From assembly GCF_037975245.1 (NCBI RefSeq), contig NC_092575.1:27625841-27689840 (forward strand): DNA of 64,000 nucleotides, written 5' to 3'. This DNA comes from Apostichopus japonicus. Its lineage: Eukaryota > Echinodermata > Holothuroidea > Aspidochirotida > Stichopodidae. The notes under the pieces were generated by a model that was given only the letters and a program-made list of their open reading frames with translations, was not told where the DNA came from and made no database searches. The position numbers and the translations under genes are program-made. Positions within the stretch are counted from its first letter, which is position 1, and every line of letters begins with the position of its first letter. Shown in pieces: positions 1-12,500 of the stretch.

Positions 1-2593
1 GAGCAATACTTTCCACTATGTGTAGGTGTTCGGATTTGTAATTATAAGTTCCATGCAAGTTAGGTTCAAATCACATATTTAGTTGTTGCTTTTTTTTCTT
101 ATAATATCAAACTGTTCAAATATCATAAAATTCAGCAATTTTTAGGACTTGTGTATTCAGAGTAGCAATGCTCGAAAATCAGCATTGGAGTTACCAGAGC
201 AACTGAAAAACTCCCTTTTAATTATAAATGTTATCTATGGTGAAAGGTTACAGTTGTCTATGTCAGGCAGACATAACTATAACAAGGTTGATAACATATT
301 ATTAGTTCTGATCTGAATTTTCTTTTCTTTTGAAGGACATCTTGGTGGATTGTATGAAGGTAGCTTTAAAAAATCATTAGTTTAAATTGCAGTAGTTAGA
401 AGTTAAGTTTCAATCAAACCTGCAGCTCATCATAAAAATTACTTTAGCAAATGCTTGTGTGAAATTGTAGCAATGTGGTTGCTTATTCTGTTCGTGGAAC
501 AATGCTGCCTTCCATTCGGTTGACCAAAAACTTGTTGTATTTGAAATCCATACTGCAGCATGATGGTTCACAAATTCCCCTGCCCCAGGGAAGGTGATTT
601 AAAGTCCATCCACTGGTCAAAATAAGGCCAGCACAGTGCAAGAAAGGGTGGAAACATTTGAGTGACATTTCCAAAGAGTTTTTTGTTTTAATTTAATAGT
701 TGCAGGTGTGCCTTTATAGTAGTTACGTTATGTTTTGTGTTTTTAGGAATTTATAGAATTTTGTTTTCCTTTTAAATTTCTGTCCAAGTATTATTTTCCT
801 TTTCCTAGCTTAAAACAGATTTCATCTTTTAATAGGTTTAATAGGTTATCATAAATGGACCTTCAATTGAAATTTGAGCTTTCCAAAGCTTTTTGGATTG
901 ATTGTTTCTTTTTATCAAAGTTATTTGTGCACTCATTCGTTGCTAGAGTTGGGTCAATATGATGAGTTTGTCTTGGTCTGTTGTAGCAATCTTCTGTGTC
1001 ATTAGATGTGTCAACCAAATTTGTTTTTGAAATTATTCTTTTAAGTTTTATTTTAAGCTTTTGGCAGCTATATTTACCAGTGTTTTCAACTCTTTGACTT
1101 AAATTTAAATTGTCAGCTGAGTGTCCTTTGACATGCGAGGGAAATTAATATTGAATTTTAACAGCTTTTTTTTGGTAATTTTAGGTAGTTTTTAATTTTC
1201 TGTGTCCCAATGAAATAGTTGATTTATATTGAAAATGTTTTAAACATGTTTATATGTAAATCTTCAGTCTATGCGTATTTTTAAATCTTCTTCTTAGGCA
1301 TTTCAGTTGAATATCACAAAATCTTACGCTCGAGTATCAATGGAAGGACTTTTTATGGTATTGTTTTGTGTTTCAAATCTACCCAATTGTAGTAGAGTTT
1401 GAATGCGAAGTGAGGTTGTGGTGTATGTGTGGAATATACAAAAGTGTAATTTTTTTTTCAATATCTAAGCAATTGGCCATTTGTAGTCCTTGGCCCTTTG
1501 TAATCTTTTAATGTCTTTGTTTACAAATATAATATGGAACAAATACAAAATCTGTTGCTGGACATTCCTTTCATTTTTGGTTCCTTATGTAGTCAGGTTG
1601 GCGTGTGTGTGTGCATCTGTGTGTGCGTCTGTGACACTTGTTTGGGTACACTGTAACTCAACAAGGGAAAGTTGGACTTAACTCAAACTTGGTATATAGA
1701 TCCGCAATAGTGAGGTGTGCCCTATTGTTTTTGGTGCTTGTGAATGTCACCAAAGGTCAGTGAGAGGCCAAAAACCAAAATATTGAAAACAGCAATAACT
1801 CCCATTGGCAGGGTCCGACATGGTTGATATTTTTGAAGTAGTTGTGAATGGGGTAAGGGATCGTTTCCAAACATAAGGGTCATGTGATCCAAGGTCAATT
1901 AGGGGTCAAAAACTAGAAATTTTGCAATAACTTGAGAACAAAATGTCCATCAAGGTTGGGAGTTATGCTATTGTAATCCAATAGTTGACCTGCATTTGGG
2001 TGACCTTTGACCTCCAGTGACCTGTATTAGTTTCTTTCAAGTTGTTTAATTGAATTTTCGTGGCCATATTCCGCTCTAACTTGTCCATAATTTGACTCCT
2101 CTGCAACCTTTGTCTGCGAAGTTATTAGAGATCAAGGTTCCCTTGGTTTTGTTAAAATTCTTAATAAGTACAGTTAGGATGATTCTGTGAGTTCTGTAAA
2201 AAAAGCCAACTCTTGCTCATATCAGTCACCTGGTCCTCAACAAGTTCTCAAAAGGACCAACGGTTGATTTGTGATATTTTTGGCAATAATATTGTGTGTG
2301 TACATCGGACCACATAACAATTTAGGACAGTGCTGCTCCCTTGTAAATATTCCTTACAAGCAAGGAACCATAGTGCCCTTGGGCTCTTGTTGTTCTTCCT
2401 AAATTATTTGATGAGTGGGGGTGGGTGGGGACAGTGGTGGGTGGGGACTGGGGTGAACAAGTGTCCTTACACTTTAACTGCAATGAAAGCTTCAGAGAAC
2501 ATTGCCACCATTTTACTTCCTTGGAACTTGAGATATGACAAGAGGGGAAAATAAATAGTATGCAGAATCATTGAGATAGTTTTGATAAATACA
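1..2593. other. Intergenic sequence, AT-rich, with an old dispersed repeat
   Basis: No gene is visible. From about 1590 (start of a TG-rich tract) to about 2395 the text has the style of a dispersed repeat: short blocks such as aaggtcaattaggggtcaaa recur, as in the repeats at 7823-9095 and 37365-38066. It ends near the phrase accatagtgcccttgggctc. I cannot see termini or target duplications, so the boundary is a guess. Confidence 0.3.
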
Positions 2594-3544
2594 TTTATTA
2601 AAATTACATATTAAAGCCTATTTGGTATGTTACCAATTCCAGTATTTACCAATTAAACTTTCTATCAGATAATGTAAATTTTAAATTCACCACTCACTAA
2701 TAACCTTTTAAGGTTTACAACTATTTCTCTCAACTGTCTTGGTTGTTTGTATGTTTCCTGGTAATTCTTTTAAAGGAATTATTCTCACTTGTGGACCAGG
2801 ATGAAGTTAACTAGCTAACCCACACAATGCCCTTTGAAGTGTTTGCTAATCAGATTTAGTGTTAGGGAAGATTGCAAATAAATGCAAGTCATCTTTGGGA
2901 TGTCAAAATCTCTGTCCATGAAATAAACTTTAGTATCACAGATCCTCCAAAATACTATAAAGATACTGATAAACCAAACCCATTGATGCTTAACAACTTT
3001 AGCCTATGGATATCAATCTGAAACACTTGGGTCTTAACATCAAGGCACTCATTGCAATACCTGTACCTCTAGGACAATTGCATACACTCATGGTGGATAC
3101 ACTCATGGTCCACACTGAAGGATAGAGTTACCCGCCATCTCTTGAAATATTTGATCATTACAAGCCTAGTTTATTATCATACATTACCATGATATAACTG
3201 ACATGTATAGTGTACTGCATACACAACTTTCTCCCTCGATTAGCTAATATGACATCATCTGTCACACAATATCACCCCATTCCATGTTTCCCACTGGAAA
3301 CGACCTAAGTTAGTCTAGCATAGGTCACATGAGCTGGGCTAAAGCAACCTCCATGCTTGGTACAGTGTACAAACATTGCTGCCCCCATCAACATGATATT
3401 AGTTGCAGAACAGACCATTTTTGTGTTCACCACCAGAGACGGTCAAGTTCAGGCTTGCATGTGTCACATGACATAAGACCATAGCAACCATCAAGCTAGC
3501 TGGGAGTTTAATCCCACTTTCTCCTTCGAGTTGTCGCCATCTCA
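2594..3544 (-). other. FTSJ3: Probable FTSJ3 3' UTR
   Basis: The sequence beyond the FTSJ3 stop is non-coding on both strands. A minus-strand AATAAA (TTTATT at 2594-2599) could terminate a 3' UTR of about 950 bases. Another TTTATT near 3171 would give a shorter UTR. Choice between them is not possible from sequence. Confidence 0.4.
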
Positions 3545-6500
3545 TTATTTCTGCCTCTTCTTGGCTGTCTTCTTCCTCCTGGCATCTAGAGCTTTCTTGC
3601 CTCTCATATCTGCCTTCATCCTGGTGTCGACCACCTTGTACGGACCCTTCAGACCTCTGGGTCTCTTGATTCGCTTTCCTCTCAGGCCCTTCTTGGCGAC
3701 CACATACGCCACTTGTTTCTTCCTCTTGCCATCCAGTCCAGCCTTCTTGTACAGGCTGTTAGAGAACAGAAAAAAAACATGTCATGAATGGGATTAAAAT
3801 CAGATAATTCACACCCAATTGCAGACAAACAAAATGGAATTTCATTTGTCCTATTTGTATACCACACTGTCGTAGCTCAGAACAGGAATATCAGTTTCAT
3901 ATCTGGTTTGAGTTCAATCATAGACTACACAAATTCTGGGATGTCAACACAAAACATGAATGAGGCTTGAGTTCAGTCATATTTTGAATACACTGTACTT
4001 ACGTTTTAAGCTGACTGTATTTTTCCTTCTCTGATGTGTCCATGGTGTCTCCGATTGATTCAGCTTTCCTCTTTAACTTCTCTAGTTTCCTCATGTACCT
4101 CATCTTCTTGCGAGCCTTGGCCTGTGCAATCTTCTTGATCGGTCTGGCATTGATCTCCCTCAGTCTCGCCTTGTATTTCTCAACTTGCTCCTAAAATTTA
4201 ATCAGAGGTGACAGAAAACAATGGCAATGGGAGTTGAATATAAGCTACATCACACCTCTGTTCCCCCCATAGTTTATCCCCTCCTTATCATCCTTCTGTG
4301 GAAAGATGCACTTGGCAAGTTGCCAAACAGGCCTGTTTCTTTATTACATTATTAGTATGATTCAGATGGTGACATAAGTTACCTGGTACGTAAATAGAAC
4401 AAATATATTACTAATCACATCTCATATCAATTTTAGGCATTGGTAAACTTTTGCATTGCTTTGAGAGCAAATGGCTTCAGCAAAACCTAGATAACATGCT
4501 ACATAACTTGCAAAATCTACACAGGAATTATAGATGGACAGCATTCTGCAGAGATAATGAAAGTAACACAAAAGAGACTCAGTTGGTTTAATTTTACCTC
4601 CTTTGATCATTCAACTTACATTTCTGACATCACCATCCTCCCTAAACAAATTACTGCTGATCACATATAGCTACTTCAGCTGGTTTCCCTCCTCAACTGG
4701 TTTCCCCTCATCATTTTCACTGACGATACACAGGGCCATGATTTACATTGGTATGGCTATTATACATTTACCACACTGAGGTCAGGCTTGACAGTAAGGG
4801 GGAAGGGGGAGAGGGGGTGGTTCCAGGAGTTCTGCACCAGGGCTTGTGGTCTATAGAGAGGACCCTGGCCATGTAGGTGGTCCAGAAATTTGGGATAAAG
4901 AATAATCCTGTTTTGATAAAAGTTCTTCATAGACCCCAGAGTGTAGCATAAATTTATGGTGATTTTCAAAGTAGACCCAGCAAAAACATAATTGTCCCTG
5001 TGGCCCAATCTTGATCTCCTTGCCCTCGATTGAGATACAAGCAGAATAGTATCAAAATCTACAACACAACATCCATAACTGCTTGTTTGAATGGGCTTTG
5101 TTTAGTGAAATGATGAGATTTTGTCAGCATGTAATGTGACCACTGACACAGAAATGATGGTATCAAGAGAGAGAGGCTCAGTTAAATTAATTCCACATTG
5201 GGTATGACCCTTCAGATCAAAGTGAAGAAATGTTTTACATCATTGCCATCTCTTCTATCTTACTACTTGACATTTTATAAATAATTACAGATTGTCACAA
5301 GGATTTACAAAGTGTATAACCAATAATTTCTGCTATGAGGTTTGTGTTTGTTGAAGGGGCAGGGGGGGGGGATAAAGCTGGATTTGTGTTTATCTTACCT
5401 TTGTAACTGGCATTATTCTCCTACAGTGGATCCTCTCACTTCTCGCAAACCATTCTGGGAGTCCTTCTTCTTCCCCGTAGACGTACCTAACACATCAAAA
5501 TAAACATGAAATAAATATGAAATAAATCAACCTGTTGAAAATAAATCTATTCACTACAAAATTCATTTTGATTGTGATCCTATAGTCTAGTTTGTTTAAG
5601 GCTGTAAATCAAACAAAAACTTGATCAAACATTAGTAACTGTCAAAGGCACCAGGGCCATAAAGCAACAAATTACTGGCCAGAATGAACTTTGATGCCAT
5701 GTATCATGGCCCACATGGACTTAAGAAGCTCACATATTTGTCTGGTATTTGTGATCATCATTACATCTGAGTGATTGGTGTACCCGATGGCCTAAACAGA
5801 CTGTGGTCGTACCAGACGTATTGGTCTGTCTGTTTGCACTGGTCTTCAGACACAACAATATAAGCCAATTATTTTCAACATGGATACAGTACACAATGGT
5901 ATTTCATCTCTAAACATGCTTAATTATATGTAAGAAAAAACAGTGAAATCCATAATTTTATCTGAATATTTTATTTTGACATGATATAAAACTACTTAAC
6001 TGCTTCTCTCCCCACCCTGCCCACGAACCCCAAAATTAAAGAAGGAACTTAACAAGATAATTTTTAATGTAACATGTCAAGTTTGATGAAATTAGCAACC
6101 ATTCATGCTTTTGTATTTAAATTGAACCTGTTCAGTGTGAGATATGCTCTAACGCTAACCGTTGCAATTCAATTCTGACAGAAACCATGGTAACCAACTT
6201 ATGATTTTACCTGTTATATGCGTGATCAATGACCTCCCGACGGGCCTTCTTGGAAGTGGCAATCTTCTCTCCGATGGCTAAACCACAAGGATCAAGCTTC
6301 TTGTGCCTCGTGTCTGACGAAAAGTAATTAATAGAGAATTGTTTTTCATTTAATTGCAAAATTATTCACATACAACCCAGGAACCCTATGAAACATAAAC
6401 CTGCTTAATAAAAAATAAAAAATAAAACACTAACTATGTGAAACTTACAACTTTATTTTTAAGTTAGAGGGCCTAACTTTTTTATTCTAGCAGGATCTTC

Positions 6501-9500
6501 TGAATAGGTAAACAGAGATGGAACAGACAAATGAAACTGAGATCATTGCTAGGAAAAGCCAGGCCCTCTAGACTCTAACTACACATTTTGCTTTTTTTGC
6601 AGCAGATAAGCATTTGCTATTCACTTAAAAACAATATATGCGAATTAGCTTCCGCTAAGCGATTCAAAGAACAATTGAAACCCCTTTCATGCGTATTCAC
6701 TATCATTTTAAGATTCAATCAACCCACTTTCAAAACTAAAGACTGTGATAACTTTTAAACTTACCTGGTTTCTTTGCTGAGACAATCTCAAATCCATCTT
6801 TATTTACGGAAGTCTTATTTAAAGGTTTCTTTCGTTTCCCTTTCTCCGAGCTCTCCAATACATCCTCATCGTAGTCGCTATCATCACTGCTATCAGTATC
6901 TTCATCTCCTCTCAGTCGGCCATTTTGAGATGGTCTTGCCTCTTCTTCCTCCTCCTCCTCCTCCTCATCGGATAACATCATCTCTTCTTCACCTTTCTTA
7001 CCAGAGTCGTCCATACTGAATACAGTCTTATTGAAAGATACCCTCCTAGAGGACTCCCTCTTTGATGAACCCTCCTCATCCCCCATCTCCCCATCGCTCT
7101 CATCACTGTCTGCATCAACTCCAGCAGGTTTTTCTACAATGACAATTCAAATGATTTCACCGCAAATTACAAAAGATTCACGTGCAGGGCTAGCCAAACA
7201 CAATCAAAATTAACCAGTTTTATGCAGTGTTTATTTGCTATTAATGTTAATGCATCTCATTAACTGTCTCACTACTTAAGAGCTGCATCAAAATAAATTT
7301 ATTTTTAGTAAATAAATATTGTCTGTCTGATGAAAGAAATGAACATAGCACAAATGTACTTAACTTTGACAATACTACCTGCAGGAACTTGCATATAAAG
7401 TCCCCTACTACAATCAATAATATTATATAATAACACTACAGAGGACTTAGGTAAAAGGTGGGGAAAGGAAGCAATGCAAATATTACAATTCAATCCTCCC
7501 ACCCCATCACATCCCATTCTCCAGACAAGGTGGGCTGATGATTCTAACTGTTACCTCCATGCTTATCATCTCTGATGGATCCTCCCATGTTCCTGTTCCT
7601 CCCCCACCCCCCACCCCCACATATGGATTCTTTAACTCTGGTGGATACTCCCACATTCTTGCCCCCCTAATATCCCTATAGTTCCTTACCTCTGATAGAT
7701 CCTCCCATAGTCTGGTAGTATTCACTCATCTGAGAGATCTCCATATCTTCATCCTCCTCCATCTCTAGACCATCAAAAACATCCTAAAACAAGAACAGAA
7801 TAAAAATTAAAAAGAATAGAAACTAGAGCACCAATGGTGCAGAAGCTCATACTTTTTCGAGCTCAAAACTGTAGGGCCCACAAAACTTTATGGCCCACCA
7901 AATTTCAGGCCATTTTTCAGATTCCACCAATTTTGGGCCCGTGAGGCCAAACAATTTAGGTTCAAAGACAAATTTATACCCCTAGTTCAAAACGGCGATA
8001 ACCCCCCCCCCCCCCCCCCCCTCCGTTAGCAGAATCCTGGCCACACCACTGGCTATAATTCCTATTTTCCCCCTTTAAGTCCTATTTTACCCACTCTCTC
8101 AAACAATACCACTGACCTACCCTATTAAACTTTCTCCCCCTCTACCTGAGCAGAAATAACTTCACAAGCACTCCTTCCCAAAATTTTGGCTGGCTGCCTA
8201 CATACCTCAGGCTCAAAGACTTTTAAGAATCGGCAAGTGCTGATTGGCTATAGGGCTCTCATGCTTACAGATCAACAGTTAATAACAACTCCCAATCGTG
8301 CTTTAATTCCACTAACAGTCTCTGCAGAGCTTAACCACAAATGTAAACAAACACTGCAGAGACTGGTAGATAAATTAAAGGAGCTTAGGAAAAATGTGAA
8401 GGCTCAGATTTTTTTAAACAATGGGGATTAATTGTAATTAATTAACTTTTGACCCAAAATTTTTAGGCATCACCTTATTTATACACAATCCAACAATCAT
8501 CAGTTCAACTTTGAATATGATCCATCGAAATCTTGAGGAGATTGAGATATTTGAAAATATTACAAAGAATGACCCCCGATGACCCCCTAAATGACATTTG
8601 ACCTCAATTTTCCGAACACCACTCGTAACCCTCATCCCGAGGAACGTTGTGACCAAGTTTCATTATAACTGGCCATACACTGTATGAACAGAAGCAATTT
8701 GAAAATATAGGGATGCGGCCCAGGCCACAAAAGACCCCTAGTTGATCTTTGATCTCAAATTCATGAACACCCTGAAGATAAAACTTCCATAGTACTATCG
8801 TGACAAACCCTCAACATTGTACCATGGAATCTGTAGGAGAAGAAGCATTTTGCGTATTTCCACAAAATGGCCCATTACGGCCCACAGGTGACCTTTGACC
8901 CCAAATTTCGGACCATCTCTGATGGCCCTATACCCAATGGTCCTTGGGTCCAAGTTTCATGAAATTCCATTAAACACTGTGTGAGTGGGAGCGGTTTTAC
9001 CAATTGTTGATGGATAGAGTGATAGAATGATAGAGTGATAGACGCCGCACTGTAACAATAGCTCACACCAGCATGCTGGTATGAGCTAAAAAAGAAGAAT
9101 AACTACAACAGGGGTGTTAGTAGGCACATGACTGATGACTTCACATAAAACCTCACAAGGGTGCAAATATCCCACTACAAGGGTGCGATACAGGGGTGCA
9201 AGCATACACCACTTCTTTTACCTTACATGATTATCTGCGCAGACCAGGGTGCTTGCCATAGGGACCATTCTTGGTGTTTTAATAATGCCCACATAGGGAC
9301 CATTCTTGGTGTTAAAAAGATATGTCATCCTCCTACCTTACTGAACCAGAGACTGGTTGTCCTCTGAGCACGGACCGCTGAATTGGATTCATCTAGATCA
9401 ACCATCAATGGATTAGTGGGTGCTTCTTCATCAGAATCACTAACGATAAAACAAACAGCTCAACAGTGAAATTGTGTAATGTATCATCTTGAATGACTGT

Positions 9501-12500
9501 CTCTCTATATAAGATATCAAAACCATTCTTAACTAATTTAGGTACCTTACACAGTGCATTCCCTAATAGAGATGGGAGGTGAACAGTGGTGGAGGGGAGG
9601 TGGTGGTGGGAGGGAATTATATCATATCTAATCTATAGTACCAACATGTGTGGAGTAACCCTAAGCAGCTTCATGCTATACACAGCTCTGTGTGCAGTTG
9701 TACATGACATCATGAATATTCATATTTAGATACATTGTATGCATCTACCTAATAGAAATTTCAAGAAGTCGGTTGAATATTTCAGATCTTTATTAAACCA
9801 CAGACAAAGTTGAGATAAAGATCCTCACCTGTCTGAGTCGGAATCCTGTTTGGGTTGTGGATTCTTTTTAGCTTTCTCCTCCCTGAGCAGGGCTTTCTCC
9901 TCTTCCTCCAGGTCACTTGGAATGTCCGAATCATACTCTTCCTCGTCATCTGCATCGTCTGGGTCTGTCGGGTCATCCAGTGTCTTTTTCCTTGAAAGGA
10001 CGTATTTGACCGGCAGTTCTGGTAATTCGGTTTCGTCTTCTTCTTTGTCCAGGAAGGACAGATCTCCTTTCTCTACCTCAGACAGTTGCTGCAATTCATC
10101 ATTAGAAAATTCTTTTCTTAAATTTCCATCTGGATTTCCACACTAACATTTCAGTTTCAAAAAAGACGTCATGTCAAAAAGACATCATTATTTGTTACAT
10201 CAGCATCTAACGACATGTTTCACACCCAAGGTAGTCTTGTTTAATTTGTATAAATCTAAACATACAGGTATAGGCCAAAGCCCACAGTATCTTCCATCTT
10301 TCTAAACAAAGCCAAATTTGCATCAAAGATTACAAATGTTATTGTCAATCACTAATTAGACTTGTTATTTGTTATTACTCGGAATATTTTGGTGGAAAAT
10401 AGAAATACTTCAATCAGTCACACCTAAACTATAATAAAAATTAAATAATTAGAACATGAAACCAAGTCTGCAATTTGCCCCAGCAACCTTTATTTCTGAA
10501 CATCAAATAAAGTCCTTAAATATAAGGGGATGTATGATATAAATTAAAACACACAAAGCTTCATTTCCTAACATAGAGCAACCTTTTACCTGTTACTACA
10601 AAGTAAAATGTTATGCAAATTAGCTGCAATCCTACACATATACAAGCTTTGTACTGTATGGAACTCTTATTTCATTCTTTTTATGTCAGTGAATTGTAGG
10701 TAATCATTTAACTATGTAATCTTTATGTCCAGGAGGTCAAAGGTGACAGGACTCACCTCTCTGTTTCTAATTTGTTGTAACTTGAAGAGTGATGAGAACC
10801 TGTCTGGTCCTTCATCCTCTGTGGTATACGACTCACCTCTCTGTTTCTAATCTGTTGTAACTTGAAGAGTGATGAGAACCTATCTGGTCCTTCATCCTCT
10901 GTGGTATACGACTCACCTCTCTGTTTCTAATTTGTTGTAGCTTGAAGAGTGATGAGAACCTGTCTGGTCCTTCATCCTCTGTGGTACTGCTCTGCATCAT
11001 GCCTAGTTTCTGAAGAGTCTCTCTCAATTTACGTTTCTTCTTAGTAGTCGTCTTCTGCAATCTGGAGACATGAATGTTTAACATAATGTTTGTGCTATCA
11101 GGAGTATTTTACAGACATCTCACAAAAAGGGGATCTCTATGAGTTTAAGAAGGGAATTCCTTATGGAATCTCTAGATGTAAAAAAATTATAGGCTCCAAC
11201 AATACACTAATTACCAGGATCAACTTTTCCTAGAAAAGGTCAACAACTTTTGCTGGACAATCAATTTTCTGTCATCCTTTCTGTATTATTACCTTAGATA
11301 TGCAATCACTTACAATAGCAATGACATACAATAGCAATGATGGAACAATAGCAACGATGGAATAATAGCAATGGCGAACAATAACAATGACGAACCATAG
11401 CAATGACAAACAATAGCAATGACAACAATAGCAATCACTAACAATAGCCACCACAAACAATAGCAACGATGGAACAATAACAAATAATAGCAATGATGAA
11501 CAATAGCAAGAAGTAGCAAGGGATTTTACCTTCTTGCAGCTTTCTTCTCTTCATCTTCGAGTTGTTTCACTTCGCCTTGAAGTTTGTCTTCATCCAGACT
11601 ATCCTCATCCTCCTCTTTCACCTTGGTTTCTTCATCTTCCCTAAAAAAGTAACCAAATTGTGTTAAGAAAAGAGAATTTCTATATCATCTGGGAGCCATC
11701 CTCACCCTTAAACCTCCTTGAAGAAAGAACGGCAATACAGGTGTGAAATATCTAATAATACCTAGGTTAGTGATTTTAGTTTAAGGGTCATACCATGTTA
11801 CATGCAGCGCAGGTCACAATGACAAACCTTACTGGCATAAATGTCCATGATCTCTCCATCCTGACAACTCATGAACATTTCAATTTGTTTATACTATAAG
11901 TATTGGCAGGTCTGTAAAATAACTTAAAAGACTCAGATATCAAGATTTTGAGAGTTTTAGCAGTTGGTAGAGAGAACAAAAAAAGACTCATGTTTCATAG
12001 TGTCCTGACATTATACAATAAAGTTGAAATGTACCATTGTGCTCTCCTTTGAATATTCAAGACCCCTAGCAGGTGCAGTCTAACCCCAATATATTCATGA
12101 ATATGCATGAAGACCACTAACGTTTCTCTATTTGCCTAGAAACATTTGTTTTATCTTTTATCATCTGATTTCCAAGTCTCCATACTTTGTGCAACACTTG
12201 ACTATTTGGGACAATGTCTTTAAATACTGTACTTTCACGTCCTGCTTCAAAGCTATGCTGACAGTATGAATACGCTGTTTAGAACTATCAGGCAAAGGGT
12301 AGGAACTGTTCATACTGTTAGTACGACTGCTTTGAGACATAAAATAGAGTACAGTATGAGAGTGACATGAGCACTCAAAATTGGCCCCACTGGCTGCAAC
12401 ACTGAACAACCCACATGTTTATGCATAGCTCTAAGAGATGAATATTAAAAGAGTTTAAAACACCAACTACCAATTAAAGGGAAAATCGTAATAATAAAAA

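Noticed and set aside
5108-5160. C/D snoRNA-like ATGATGA...CTGA pair in FTSJ3 intron 15
   Set aside because: On the strand opposite the host gene, boxes only about 35 bases apart and no terminal stem.
6774-7213. Plus-strand ORFs with poly-Ser/Pro
   Set aside because: Antisense shadows of the acidic FTSJ3 exon 13.
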